A DNA stretch of 64,000 nucleotides, taken from assembly GCA_033439265.1 (NCBI GenBank), contig JAVTVX010000011.1, positions 8,494,590-8,558,589 on the forward strand. Direction: 5' to 3'. Shown here one piece after another: positions 35,553-50,000 of this stretch (its first letter is position 1; every line of letters begins with the position of its first letter). The DNA comes from Dillenia suffruticosa (Eukaryota > Streptophyta > Magnoliopsida > Dilleniales > Dilleniaceae). A program made the position numbers and the translations under genes. The notes beneath the pieces were generated by a model. It saw nothing but the letters and a program-made list of their open reading frames with translations, did not search any database and was not told the origin of the DNA.

Positions 35553-37860
35553 TATCCATTTTTTTTTGAAATATTTGGGGAGTATTTTTAAGTTCAAATG
35601 ACATGACATCCATTCATATTGATCTCATAGGGCACTAAATGCCATTAAAGGTTTAGATTCTTCTTTTAGCATTATCTGCCAAAAGTCTGATTTGGAATCA
35701 AATTTACTAAAACACTTGTGTCCAGCAATCTTCTGAAATAACTCATCTTTATATGGAAAATAATATCCATTAAAGATTGTGACTTGATTTAGCCGTCTAC
35801 ATTCTATAACCATTCTGCCTTTTTTTCATTTTAGTTTTCCATGGTTTCTTACCATGAAGACTGCACTATTATGAGGACTTTCACTTTCACTAATTATTCC
35901 TGCTTGAAGGAGTTCTTTTATTTGCTTTTCAAATTTTTTCACATCTTCTTGTGAATATTTCATCCGCTTCGTTCTGATAGGGATGTGTTGTTCTTCAAAA
36001 GATTGGATTAATTTTATCTCCGCATAGATTTTATCTATGTGCCATTTTTCAAATGGAGTTTTAGAGAAATTTTGTTCCAACAGTATTTCTAATGTTAGTA
36101 TTTCTTTTAATGAACGAATTATTTTAAATTCTAGAGAAATGAAATTGTTAAAATAGATTATCTCACCACGATTTAGCGCATACTCTGATGGTTCAAATTT
36201 CATTTGTGGCCTAATTTGATAGTTAGCCCATAATAGTATAATAATTTTGTGATTACATTAAGTTATCGAAATTATCTTATCTGAGATTAGAGTCATTGCT
36301 TTGAATAATCTTATGATATCCATTTCAAGTAAGAAATCTAATCCCATGGAATTACATTGATAAATTCCAAATATTTTTAATTTCTTTTGAGTATTGGGTG
36401 TTCCCATCACAATATGATTTCTCATAGTCATAGTTGTGATTTCTGTGGGATTGCCTTCGATTCATTTGGCAATCATTACTTTGTCATTGGGTTTCCACAT
36501 TTCTATAGAAAACACATTTTCATATGCCAATATTATTTGGCTTCCTGTGTCAACTAAGCAAAGAAAGAGCTTAGGTTTATATTTTGGATATTCAACTTGT
36601 ATTAGGATTACTAATTTATCAGGTTTTCTTGCTGATTTCATATTTTCTAAAAAATAATTTCTTGTCCTTCTATAAATATTTTCACATCTTTTTCCCTAAC
36701 TAAGGATTATGCATGTCTTAAGAAAGAACTTTCAAATACTACTTCTCGAATTTTTGTGCTTATCACACATGGTACCGTTACTTCCTTGCCTTGTATCCTA
36801 AAAGATACTTCAGTATATGACTTACAATCCTCAAAGGGACTATCTATTGGGTATCGATCTAATTAATCTTCAATTAGGTTTGGAATTATTAGATTATACT
36901 TGGTCAAGATATCTAATTCTATTTTCACCGCATACCATGGTCCCATGATTTTATATTGAGTTACAATTTTTGTAGGTTCTTTATTAATAAAGGGGTTTCC
37001 TATTATCAATTTCCTTTCAAGTTCTTTAACAGGTTCTGAACTAGTAAACTTTCTCCTTGTTGATGGTCTATTCTTCCATGTATCTTCCCTAAGTCATCAA
37101 CGTATAATGGTCTTAGAGATCTACATCTTAATACTCCATTCCTTCCTATATCTAGAGATGTTGAAGGCTTATTTTATAATTTAATCGTTTCATCTAATTT
37201 CGGTTTTGTTTGATTTAAAGGAATTTCCAATATGTTTGTAGGGTTTGTTCTAGTTAGTTCTAGAAAAGTTCCCATATTTTTGAAGATTTTTTCGATCTCA
37301 ATTGTTTTCTTTTCTTCAAACTGAAAAGTATGTACACTACAACGTAGTGCAAATATTGTGTAATATGTGATTGTGAAAAATACGTATTCAGCTCTACTCA
37401 TTATGTCTTTTTTAACATATCATATATAATTCTTAGTTCAGATTTCCCTGGATTAATTAATGCTAATGTGATCTCATGAACTGAACTTGATTATAGTAAA
37501 GATTTTCCTTTACTGGAAATTCCTTTAAATCTAACAAATCCCAGATTAGATGAAAGAATTAGATTAGAAAATAAGCCTTCAACATCTCTTGATATAGGAA
37601 GGGATGGAGTATTAAGATGTAGATCTCTAAAACTATTATCCGTTGATGACTTAGGGAAGATACATGGTGAGAATAGTCCATCAACAAGTAGAAGGTCTAC
37701 TAGTTTAGAAGCTATTGAAGAACTTGAAAGGAATTGGATAATAGGAAACCCCTTTATCAATAAAGAACCAACAAAAATTATAGTTCAATATAAAACCACG
37801 GGACCATGGTATACAGTGATTGTATTAGCTTGTAAATTTGCATAAATATTAGTATTATAT
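35553..37860 (-). pseudogene. Endogenous pararetrovirus (Caulimoviridae) protease-RT fragment, rearranged, copy 1
   Basis: Old integrated viral sequence, mainly on the minus strand. A retropepsin-like motif LVDTGSQ is encoded at 36549-36557 and its neighbours. RT follows at 36203-35553 in three frame pieces, with landmarks KKFEKQIKELLQAGII, SPHNSAVFMVRNH, FNGYYFPYKDELF and CFSKFDSKSDFWQI, a Caulimoviridae pattern. RT is cut before its catalytic aspartate pair, at the junction with the LTR at 35552. Stops and frameshifts separate the pieces. Upstream of the protease the region is duplicated in opposite orientation (see 36926-37818). No coat or movement protein could be named. Genus is not resolved; the fragment cannot encode a complete enzyme. 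Confidence 0.8.
36926..37818. repeat. Viral inverted repeat (305-bp arms, 283-bp spacer), copy 1
   Basis: Arm 1 is 36926-37230 and arm 2 is 37514-37818. The reverse complement of arm 1 matches arm 2 over the full 305 bp with no obvious length change and scattered substitutions. Both arms encode the viral region upstream of the protease (shared NKPSTSLDIGR and VDDLGKIHG), arm 1 on minus and arm 2 on plus. Arm 2's frame is open across its length while arm 1 has stops. A transcript through both arms would fold into a long hairpin. Confidence 0.85.
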
Positions 37861-38631
37861 AGCATATTTAAGGTTTGATAACATGCTAGTGTCATATAAG
37901 TACAATTGAGGTGTGTTTTTTTTAGGTGTACGATTTCGGCTTTGATTAGTGTGTGCTAAATAGAATTGGGTCTTTATTTTTAACTCATGACCTGGATATA
38001 TATTGGAGAGACCACCTAGCATTGCTAACTGGAAGTTTGACGAACAAAAAAATTTGTTTGAAGTGTCAGGGTTGACGTATATTCATGGGCTCTACACTTT
38101 GGGTTTATTTTTTTTGAATCCATATCATCTGATTGAGAATAGACTTGTCTCAAAAGTTCATGCATAAATGTTATCTCAAATCTAAGAATAAAACCCAATA
38201 AATTTAATGCTTTTCAAGGAATTTTTTAGGGATAAGACCCATAAGTACATTTAGAAATATGAGAATTAATGAAAAAATCATATTTTCTCAGCAACCAACA
38301 AATGTTGTATTTACTCCTCCCATTACACTCAAAAATGCCTTTCTTTACCTTTTTTTTCTTCATTTTAAACTCATTATTCTCTTTAAAAACTCCATTAAAG
38401 TGTATCTTCTCACCTTTATCAACCAAAAATCTCATATTCTCCAAAAATTAAACAACTACAAATTGATTTCAACCATTGAATTCAAGAGTTATTATCATCC
38501 TCTTCCTTCACTTCAAAAGTTTTCATCATTCTCTTAGCTTTCTGTATCTTAGACATTTAAGATAAAGTGTTCAACACTATGAGATATTCAAAGATTCAAT
38601 GGATTTAAAAAAAAAAAAAAGGCTCTTACTA
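37861..38631. other. Unassigned AT-rich tail of the array unit, copy 1 (copy 2 at 46241-47011)
   Basis: No coding region recognised. The part 38375-38606 resembles 53088-53260 beyond the array, for example AAAACTC, ATTAAAGT and TTCATCAT blocks in the same order. It ends with a run of A and GGCTCTTACT before the unit restarts. Confidence 0.5.
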
Positions 38632-40126
38632 TTGCTAACGTAGTTTCAAATGTGGAAATATTACAGATTTAAGATTAATTCGATGGGCGAACGAAAACTA
38701 GGTCTGAGATCTGAGGAACCCTAGGTGAGAGAAATGCAATCATTTCAACATTTGAATTGATTTTGTCGAATTTATGTTGAATTTAGAATTGGAAGCTATA
38801 TTCATATATATTTTGAAATATGTTTAATTCGAGAAAAATTAGAAAAAATGAGAAATATTAGAAATTTGATCATTTGTGAACCAAATGATTCGAAATTTAT
38901 AAAACAAGAATTTAGAAAAGAGATTGTGTAAATATAAGGTTGTATTAAATTGAAAAGAAAAATTGAAAATCTCTTATTAGGCTTTTGTTTGATATTAAAT
39001 TGTGATGATTTGATTAGGGAAATCTTTTTGGAGACTCGAGGAGTCATATTAAATTTATTTTGAAAATATGGAGTGACTACCCTCTCTAGAAAATACGAGT
39101 GAAACTCTAATTTCTTGCATGAAATAGTAAAATTTGTTTTTGTCGTATTTTCCATAAAACATGTTTTCGATATGCATAGACTTGACTATGATATTAAATT
39201 TCAAAACTTTTTTTGTGACATTTGGAGTGTCGTAAATTTATATTTCCGATGACTATGCATCCATGGTTTGAAATGAAATGATATTCTACCATTATTTGAG
39301 GACCAGATATATTTTCTATTCTACCATCGTATTGACATGGATTTGAAATGATTTGATGATTGTATTGCCACACGGATTTAAAATATTTTGATAATCTGTA
39401 TGGGCTGGGTGCCCATTTGTAATGAGATGATCTGTATGGGCTGGGTGCCCACTTGTGATGAGATGATATTTTTTGATAAATTTCGTAACTACGAAGGGCT
39501 TTTGTAAAGGTATCGGGTTGCCCGGATACGTTTCTACAAGAGGTATCCACAAACGTCATATGTCTAATGGCTATAGACGCGGCCGGTTGAACCTACATAA
39601 GGGGGAGGACATGTGTGACGTCACCATCTAGCACCAGGCAGGGTCCTATACACGATAATGAGTTAGCCCCAGCGAATTCATTGCCAACGTCGGGGTAGAG
39701 AGAGACTTTTGAACTTTATGCATAATAAAACCCCTGATGCGTCTATCTTTGATCATGGTTGACCTCTGTCAGGATTATTTTTGGCTTACTCTAATAATAT
39801 TTGATTTTGAATGGATGCATATATGCTTGATATCGTGTGATTGATTAGATGATTTCAAATTGTTAAACATATCATGTTTTAATGGGAAATGTAAATTATT
39901 GTTATGAATAATGTTATTTGACACTCCAATGGTTCACCCACACTATTTATACTTGATATTAATTCTCTCACTCACTGGATAACTTCCCTGATACTCACCC
40001 CTCTCCTTACCTTTCTCAGACAGGATTACTGTGATAGAGCGACGTTACACGCTCTAGAGGTTTTCGTAGCATATTGGTGGATTCGGTATTCACGACGGTA
40101 AGATTTAATTCAAATAAAAATTTGAA

Positions 40127-42060
40127 GTTATTATTTTATAAGAAAATTTGATATTAAGAGTGATGACAGAATTTTCGTAGGCTACTCAACTTTTAGTAAG
40201 ACATATAGAGTTTATAACAAGAGTACAATGGTGGTTCAGGAATCAATTCATATATAATTTGATTAAAGTGACTCAAGAAGTCTTGATGATGAAGTGATCA
40301 AAATAGAATATATCCTAGATCAAGCATATAGAAAATGAGGAAATTAAAGAAGAAATCCTAGAAGAAAGCATAGAAGAAATACAGAGAAATAAAGAAATTC
40401 ATTATAAAAAAGAGGTAAAATTTCCTATTGTAAGAAAAAGAGTTAATGTAGAAAATATAATTAGAAATGTAGAAACAAGAGTTAAAACAAGATTTGCAGT
40501 GCAAAACTAATGTGAATTGTAGCCTTCATTTCTCAAATTGAATCTGAAAATATTGATGAAATCTTAAGGGATGAGAATCAGATTTTAGCAATGCAAAAGG
40601 AGTTGCACAAATTTGAGAGAAATAAAGTCTGAGATTTAGTTTCTGAACCTAAAGATCAATCAAATAGGAACTAAATGAATATTTAGAAATAAATTAGATG
40701 AAAATGGCACAATTGCTAGAAATAAAGCAAGATTAGTGGTTCAAGAATATAGCCAAGAAGAGATGATATATTATGATAAAACTTATGCTGCCGTAGCTAG
40801 ATTAAAAGAATTTAGAATGCTTTTTACCTTTACTTGTTTCATGAACTTTCAATTATACCAAATGGACATCAAAAGTGTATTTTTGAATGGTGTAATAAAT
40901 GAAATAGTGTATGTAACGCAACCCTCTGGTTTTGGGCATTCAAAATATTTGGACCATGTGTTTAAATTGTCCAAAACTCTATATGGTTTAAAATAAATTT
41001 CAAGAGTTTGGTATAAAATACTTAACATCTTTCTAATTGAGATAACAAATTTGAAAGATATAAAATTGATACAGACTTATTCATAAAAAAAAAAAAAGCA
41101 AAAAAAAATTTAATAGTTCAAATTTGTGTGGATGACATAGTATTTGGGATAATCAATGAAGACCTTTACTAAGAATTTGTTATGACTATGCATGCTGAAT
41201 CTGAGATGAATATGATAGGAGAATTGAATACTTTTTAGGTCTGCAAATAAAACAAACTCAAAATGGCATATTCATTAACCAATCCAAATTCACTAAGAAA
41301 TTAATTAAGAAATTTGGATTTAGTGAAGTTAAGGGATATGCCACCCTATGAGTAATTCAATGAAATTAAAAGAGGATGAAAAAGGAAAGGAAGTGTGTTA
41401 AAAGCTCTATAGGAGTGTGATTGGATCACTACCATACTTGACTGCATTTGTACTAGATATCTTGTATAGTGTATGCTTGTATGTTATATTTCAATTAAAT
41501 TCTAAGGAGTCACACTTAGTAGTAGTAAAGAGAATTTTAAGGTATTTAAAAGATACATAAAATCTAGACCTGTAGTATTATAGGAATTCCTCATTTGACC
41601 TACATGGATGCTCAGATGTAGATTTTGTAGAATGTAGATTAGATAGAAAGAGTACAAGTGGTATTTGTCAATTCTTTGACAATATGCTAGTATCATGGTT
41701 CTCTAAAAAACAAAATAGTATAACTATTTCTATCACAGAAATAGAATATGTGGCTATAGGATAATACTGTACTCAAATCTTGTAGATTAAACTTCAACTT
41801 AAGGATTATATCATGAACTTAAAGTGTATACCAATTAGGATACATGACACTAGTGCTGTAAACTTGACTAAAAATCTTGTGCACCACTCTAGGACTAAGT
41901 ACATTAAGATTACACATTATTTTATTCGGGATGACATACTTAAAATGACATAATCATAGAGTAAATTGAAACTGAAAAACAAATTGATGACATTTTTATC
42001 AAACCGTTAGATAGAAAGGCATTTTATAATTTGAGAAGAGAATTACGCATGATGGAATGA
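40127..42060 (+). pseudogene. Ty1/copia pol fragment, array copy 2
   Basis: Same sequence as 31747-33680, offset by 8,380 bp, with the same stops and the intact CVDD motif. Confidence 0.85.
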
Positions 42061-42156
42061 ATTTCTAACTATAATATGTCTAAAATTGATTAAAAGTGTG
42101 TGTTTGTAATAATCGTACTGTATAGGATTGAAATTCTAAAGGAATTTCAAAGATTT

Positions 42157-43932
42157 GACAATGTTTATGTCGACTTGTGATGGGAGTAAGTTGATCTATT
42201 AACAAGGAAAGTTGACCTTTTAGGCTAATTCATGAATGATTGTGTGTATAATTCAACTCACACATAGTGTAAGTCGACTTGGTTGATGGGAAGTTGACTT
42301 ATATGAAGAATAAGTTGATCCAATGATTTGAATTATCAAGACAAATCGACTTCTAGAAGTTATAAGTCGATCTGTGAATGTTAAACCATATAAGTGTTTT
42401 CTAAAAAATAATTGAGTTGACTTACATAACATGCAAGTCGACCTGTTTGTATGTGCAAGTCGACTTATGAGAAACATAAGTTGACCTACTATTAATGCTT
42501 GCCAATGGCAAGTCGGTTTATTCACAATATAGGTTGACTTGCGTCTATCGGGACACAAAAAGGATTTTTGAACCTTAACCAAGTCGACTTGGTCCTCAAG
42601 GAAGTGACCTCGCTAGGTTTAGAATAGGGTTTCCACATAGGCAAGCTTTAATGCTCCAAAAATAGCCATTATAAATAGTTGAGTTTCATTTAATATTCAA
42701 CAGCTTTTCTGATTAATTAGCTATTACTTATATTGAGTCGTAAAATTAACCGTTTCACTCAAATACTTTTAAGTCCAGACCAAAAGATTCTTATCTTTTG
42801 GTCTCTAACAAAGATTTAAAAGTGAAACAAATGTACAGTACAAAACTTTAATTTCGGATATGTTGTTAAAGCATGACAAATAATACAACACAGTGAAAAA
42901 TTATATTCACAAATAGTTATTAGATCTTGTTGTTCAATCATATTCAATCGATGCTTTCTTCCTTTGAAGTGTTGTATTTAAAATGATTAAAATGAAATAG
43001 CCATTAAGCTTTATTTAATGCTCCAAAAATAGCCGTTGCAAATAGTTGAGTTTCATTTAATATTCAATAGTTTTTCTGATCAATTAGCCATTACTCATAT
43101 TAAGTCGACTCTTTTTTCTTCTGGTCGACTGAGCTTTGTATTCTTTAATGTCTCGACTAGTGTAGGTTGACTTCCTATTTTTGCTAGGTCAACTTGTGTT
43201 TCAATACTTTTCACCGTGCTGCTCATGCAAGTCAACTTGTACATATTTCAAGTCGATTTGTGTTTGACGATATTTATGCATTTTTCATTTTGTAGCTCAT
43301 GTAAGTCGATATGTATTAACTTCAAGTCGACTTATGCTTGATGGTATTTAAGTATTTTTACTTTGTGGCTCATGTAGGTCGACTTTGTATTTTGGTTGAC
43401 TTGAGCAATTGTTCTGCAAAGTTCAGACTGATACATATCGACTGGTTGGATTATCAGGTTGACTTGTGTTTTTTTTGGTTCAAGCACATTTCATCTTTTT
43501 GCTCATTCAAGTTGACTTGTTTTAATTTTAGGTTGATCAGTACAAGTGCTCTGTGAAGTCTTGGTTTAAGTAGATTGACTTTTTGTGAGATCGACTTGTG
43601 TACTAATTGATTTAAGTATTTTCATTTAACTACTCTTGTAGGTTTACTTGTATTCTACCTAGATTGACTTATGCTTAATGTCATTTAAGTTTACCATTGT
43701 TTTGTGTTGTCAACTTGTATCATGCATAGGTTAACTTAAGGTTAAGGTTTCTTTAGATTTTCCTAAGTCCAGCTTGTACAGGTCGATTTGCATTCATGTG
43801 ATGAGTCGACTTGACTTAGAGTTTCACTTAACTTAAGTCCTAAATTCATTTGATGAGTCAATTGAGTCAACTTATATTTTACTTTCCACAAATATTTCTT
43901 AGGATTGGAACGACAAGAACTTGTGAATACAT
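42157..43932 (-). repeat. AAGTCGACTT-rich copia LTR sequence, array copy 2
   Basis: Same as 33777-35552, offset by 8,380 bp, and also cut by viral sequence. Confidence 0.7.
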
Positions 43933-46240
43933 TATCCATTTTTTTTTGAAATATTTGGGGAGTATTTTTAAGTTCAAATGACATGACATCCATTCATATT
44001 GATCTCATAGGGCACTAAATGCCATTAAAGGTTTAGATTCTTCTTTTAGCATTATCTGCCAAAAGTCTGATTTGGAATCAAATTTACTAAAACACTTGTG
44101 TCCAGCAATCTTCTGAAATAACTCATCTTTATATGGAAAATAATATCCATTAAAGATTGTGACTTGATTTAGCCGTCTACATTCTATAACCATTCTGCCT
44201 TTTTTTCATTTTAGTTTTCCATGGTTTCTTACCATGAAGACTGCACTATTATGAGGACTTTCACTTTCACTAATTATTCCTGCTTGAAGGAGTTCTTTTA
44301 TTTGCTTTTCAAATTTTTTCACATCTTCTTGTGAATATTTCATCCGCTTCGTTCTGATAGGGATGTGTTGTTCTTCAAAAGATTGGATTAATTTTATCTC
44401 CGCATAGATTTTATCTATGTGCCATTTTTCAAATGGAGTTTTAGAGAAATTTTGTTCCAACAGTATTTCTAATGTTAGTATTTCTTTTAATGAACGAATT
44501 ATTTTAAATTCTAGAGAAATGAAATTGTTAAAATAGATTATCTCACCACGATTTAGCGCATACTCTGATGGTTCAAATTTCATTTGTGGCCTAATTTGAT
44601 AGTTAGCCCATAATAGTATAATAATTTTGTGATTACATTAAGTTATCGAAATTATCTTATCTGAGATTAGAGTCATTGCTTTGAATAATCTTATGATATC
44701 CATTTCAAGTAAGAAATCTAATCCCATGGAATTACATTGATAAATTCCAAATATTTTTAATTTCTTTTGAGTATTGGGTGTTCCCATCACAATATGATTT
44801 CTCATAGTCATAGTTGTGATTTCTGTGGGATTGCCTTCGATTCATTTGGCAATCATTACTTTGTCATTGGGTTTCCACATTTCTATAGAAAACACATTTT
44901 CATATGCCAATATTATTTGGCTTCCTGTGTCAACTAAGCAAAGAAAGAGCTTAGGTTTATATTTTGGATATTCAACTTGTATTAGGATTACTAATTTATC
45001 AGGTTTTCTTGCTGATTTCATATTTTCTAAAAAATAATTTCTTGTCCTTCTATAAATATTTTCACATCTTTTTCCCTAACTAAGGATTATGCATGTCTTA
45101 AGAAAGAACTTTCAAATACTACTTCTCGAATTTTTGTGCTTATCACACATGGTACCGTTACTTCCTTGCCTTGTATCCTAAAAGATACTTCAGTATATGA
45201 CTTACAATCCTCAAAGGGACTATCTATTGGGTATCGATCTAATTAATCTTCAATTAGGTTTGGAATTATTAGATTATACTTGGTCAAGATATCTAATTCT
45301 ATTTTCACCGCATACCATGGTCCCATGATTTTATATTGAGTTACAATTTTTGTAGGTTCTTTATTAATAAAGGGGTTTCCTATTATCAATTTCCTTTCAA
45401 GTTCTTTAACAGGTTCTGAACTAGTAAACTTTCTCCTTGTTGATGGTCTATTCTTCCATGTATCTTCCCTAAGTCATCAACGTATAATGGTCTTAGAGAT
45501 CTACATCTTAATACTCCATTCCTTCCTATATCTAGAGATGTTGAAGGCTTATTTTATAATTTAATCGTTTCATCTAATTTCGGTTTTGTTTGATTTAAAG
45601 GAATTTCCAATATGTTTGTAGGGTTTGTTCTAGTTAGTTCTAGAAAAGTTCCCATATTTTTGAAGATTTTTTCGATCTCAATTGTTTTCTTTTCTTCAAA
45701 CTGAAAAGTATGTACACTACAACGTAGTGCAAATATTGTGTAATATGTGATTGTGAAAAATACGTATTCAGCTCTACTCATTATGTCTTTTTTAACATAT
45801 CATATATAATTCTTAGTTCAGATTTCCCTGGATTAATTAATGCTAATGTGATCTCATGAACTGAACTTGATTATAGTAAAGATTTTCCTTTACTGGAAAT
45901 TCCTTTAAATCTAACAAATCCCAGATTAGATGAAAGAATTAGATTAGAAAATAAGCCTTCAACATCTCTTGATATAGGAAGGGATGGAGTATTAAGATGT
46001 AGATCTCTAAAACTATTATCCGTTGATGACTTAGGGAAGATACATGGTGAGAATAGTCCATCAACAAGTAGAAGGTCTACTAGTTTAGAAGCTATTGAAG
46101 AACTTGAAAGGAATTGGATAATAGGAAACCCCTTTATCAATAAAGAACCAACAAAAATTATAGTTCAATATAAAACCACGGGACCATGGTATACAGTGAT
46201 TGTATTAGCTTGTAAATTTGCATAAATATTAGTATTATAT
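43933..46240 (-). pseudogene. Endogenous pararetrovirus fragment, copy 2
   Basis: Same sequence and breaks as 35553-37860, offset by 8,380 bp. Confidence 0.8.
45306..46198. repeat. Viral inverted repeat, copy 2
   Basis: Arms 45306-45610 and 45894-46198, the same as in copy 1. Confidence 0.85.
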
Positions 46241-47011
46241 AGCATATTTAAGGTTTGATAACATGCTAGTGTCATATAAGTACAATTGAGGTGTGTTTTT
46301 TTTAGGTGTACGATTTCGGCTTTGATTAGTGTGTGCTAAATAGAATTGGGTCTTTATTTTTAACTCATGACCTGGATATATATTGGAGAGACCACCTAGC
46401 ATTGCTAACTGGAAGTTTGACGAACAAAAAAATTTGTTTGAAGTGTCAGGGTTGACGTATATTCATGGGCTCTACACTTTGGGTTTATTTTTTTTGAATC
46501 CATATCATCTGATTGAGAATAGACTTGTCTCAAAAGTTCATGCATAAATGTTATCTCAAATCTAAGAATAAAACCCAATAAATTTAATGCTTTTCAAGGA
46601 ATTTTTTAGGGATAAGACCCATAAGTACATTTAGAAATATGAGAATTAATGAAAAAATCATATTTTCTCAGCAACCAACAAATGTTGTATTTACTCCTCC
46701 CATTACACTCAAAAATGCCTTTCTTTACCTTTTTTTTCTTCATTTTAAACTCATTATTCTCTTTAAAAACTCCATTAAAGTGTATCTTCTCACCTTTATC
46801 AACCAAAAATCTCATATTCTCCAAAAATTAAACAACTACAAATTGATTTCAACCATTGAATTCAAGAGTTATTATCATCCTCTTCCTTCACTTCAAAAGT
46901 TTTCATCATTCTCTTAGCTTTCTGTATCTTAGACATTTAAGATAAAGTGTTCAACACTATGAGATATTCAAAGATTCAATGGATTTAAAAAAAAAAAAAA
47001 GGCTCTTACTA

Positions 47012-50000
47012 TTGCTAACGTAGTTTCAAATGTGGAAATATTACAGATTTAAGATTAATTCGATGGGCGAACGAAAACTAGGTCTGAGATCTGAGGAACC
47101 CTAGGTGAGAGAAATGCAATCATTTCAACATTTGAATTGATTTTGTCGAATTTATGTTGAATTTAGAATTGGAAGCTATATTCATATATATTTTGAAATA
47201 TGTTTAATTCGAGAAAAATTAGAAAAAATGAGAAATATTAGAAATTTGATCATTTGTGAACCAAATGATTCGAAATTTATAAAACAAGAATTTAGAAAAG
47301 AGATTGTGTAAATATAAGGTTGTATTAAATTGAAAAGAAAAATTGAAAATCTCTTATTAGGCTTTTGTTTGATATTAAATTGTGATGATTTGATTAGGGA
47401 AATCTTTTTGGAGACTCGAGGAGTCATATTAAATTTATTTTGAAAATATGGAGTGACTACCCTCTCTAGAAAATACGAGTGAAACTCTAATTTCTTGCAT
47501 GAAATAGTAAAATTTGTTTTTGTCGTATTTTCCATAAAACATGTTTTCGATATGCATAGACTTGACTATGATATTAAATTTCAAAACTTTTTTTGTGACA
47601 TTTGGAGTGTCGTAAATTTATATTTCCGATGACTATGCATCCATGGTTTGAAATGAAATGATATTCTACCATTATTTGAGGACCAGATATATTTTCTATT
47701 CTACCATCGTATTGACATGGATTTGAAATGATTTGATGATTGTATTGCCACACGGATTTAAAATATTTTGATAATCTGTATGGGCTGGGTGCCCATTTGT
47801 AATGAGATGATCTGTATGGGCTGGGTGCCCACTTGTGATGAGATGATATTTTTTGATAAATTTCGTAACTACGAAGGGCTTTTGTAAAGGTATCGGGTTG
47901 CCCGGATACGTTTCTACAAGAGGTATCCACAAACGTCATATGTCTAATGGCTATAGACGCGGCCGGTTGAACCTACATAAGGGGGAGGACATGTGTGACG
48001 TCACCATCTAGCACCAGGCAGGGTCCTATACACGATAATGAGTTAGCCCCAGCGAATTCATTGCCAACGTCGGGGTAGAGAGAGACTTTTGAACTTTATG
48101 CATAATAAAACCCCTGATGCGTCTATCTTTGATCATGGTTGACCTCTGTCAGGATTATTTTTGGCTTACTCTAATAATATTTGATTTTGAATGGATGCAT
48201 ATATGCTTGATATCGTGTGATTGATTAGATGATTTCAAATTGTTAAACATATCATGTTTTAATGGGAAATGTAAATTATTGTTATGAATAATGTTATTTG
48301 ACACTCCAATGGTTCACCCACACTATTTATACTTGATATTAATTCTCTCACTCACTGGATAACTTCCCTGATACTCACCCCTCTCCTTACCTTTCTCAGA
48401 CAGGATTACTGTGATAGAGCGACGTTACACGCTCTAGAGGTTTTCGTAGCATATTGGTGGATTCGGTATTCACGACGGTAAGATTTAATTCAAATAAAAA
48501 TTTGAAGTTATTATTTTATAAGAAAATTTGATATTAAGAGTGATGACAGAATTTTCGTAGGCTACTCAACTTTTAGTAAGACATATAGAGTTTATAACAA
48601 GAGTACAATGGTGGTTCAGGAATCAATTCATATATAATTTGATTAAAGTGACTCAAGAAGTCTTGATGATGAAGTGATCAAAATAGAATATATCCTAGAT
48701 CAAGCATATAGAAAATGAGGAAATTAAAGAAGAAATCCTAGAAGAAAGCATAGAAGAAATACAGAGAAATAAAGAAATTCATTATAAAAAAGAGGTAAAA
48801 TTTCCTATTGTAAGAAAAAGAGTTAATGTAGAAAATATAATTAGAAATGTAGAAACAAGAGTTAAAACAAGATTTGCAGTGCAAAACTAATGTGAATTGT
48901 AGCCTTCATTTCTCAAATTGAATCTGAAAATATTGATGAAATCTTAAGGGATGAGAATCAGATTTTAGCAATGCAAAAGGAGTTGCACAAATTTGAGAGA
49001 AATAAAGTCTGAGATTTAGTTTCTGAACCTAAAGATCAATCAAATAGGAACTAAATGAATATTTAGAAATAAATTAGATGAAAATGGCACAATTGCTAGA
49101 AATAAAGCAAGATTAGTGGTTCAAGAATATAGCCAAGAAGAGATGATATATTATGATAAAACTTATGCTGCCGTAGCTAGATTAAAAGAATTTAGAATGC
49201 TTTTTACCTTTACTTGTTTCATGAACTTTCAATTATACCAAATGGACATCAAAAGTGTATTTTTGAATGGTGTAATAAATGAAATAGTGTATGTAACGCA
49301 ACCCTCTGGTTTTGGGCATTCAAAATATTTGGACCATGTGTTTAAATTGTCCAAAACTCTATATGGTTTAAAATAAATTTCAAGAGTTTGGTATAAAATA
49401 CTTAACATCTTTCTAATTGAGATAACAAATTTGAAAGATATAAAATTGATACAGACTTATTCATAAAAAAAAAAAAAGCAAAAAAAAATTTAATAGTTCA
49501 AATTTGTGTGGATGACATAGTATTTGGGATAATCAATGAAGACCTTTACTAAGAATTTGTTATGACTATGCATGCTGAATCTGAGATGAATATGATAGGA
49601 GAATTGAATACTTTTTAGGTCTGCAAATAAAACAAACTCAAAATGGCATATTCATTAACCAATCCAAATTCACTAAGAAATTAATTAAGAAATTTGGATT
49701 TAGTGAAGTTAAGGGATATGCCACCCTATGAGTAATTCAATGAAATTAAAAGAGGATGAAAAAGGAAAGGAAGTGTGTTAAAAGCTCTATAGGAGTGTGA
49801 TTGGATCACTACCATACTTGACTGCATTTGTACTAGATATCTTGTATAGTGTATGCTTGTATGTTATATTTCAATTAAATTCTAAGGAGTCACACTTAGT
49901 AGTAGTAAAGAGAATTTTAAGGTATTTAAAAGATACATAAAATCTAGACCTGTAGTATTATAGGAATTCCTCATTTGACCTACATGGATGCTCAGATGTA

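Larger units (their letters stand above)
30252..38631 (+). repeat. Tandem array copy 1 (8,380-bp unit)
   Basis: Contents in order are LTR-B part (30252-31746), copia pol fragment (31747-33680), palindrome-rich LTR (33777-35552), pararetrovirus fragment (35553-37860) and AT-rich tail ending in an A-run and GGCTCTTACT. The next base series TTGCTAACGTAG restarts the unit at 38632. The left boundary is set by the mismatch at 30251 (g) against 38631 (a). Confidence 0.95.
38632..47011 (+). repeat. Tandem array copy 2
   Basis: Same contents as copy 1 shifted by exactly 8,380 bp. Every open frame of copy 1 is reproduced with the same length and protein, and I saw no base difference in the lines compared. 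Confidence 0.95.

Noticed and set aside
38226-38537. Overlapping open frames in the array tail
   Set aside because: AT-rich, no homology; their repetition is due only to the tandem array.
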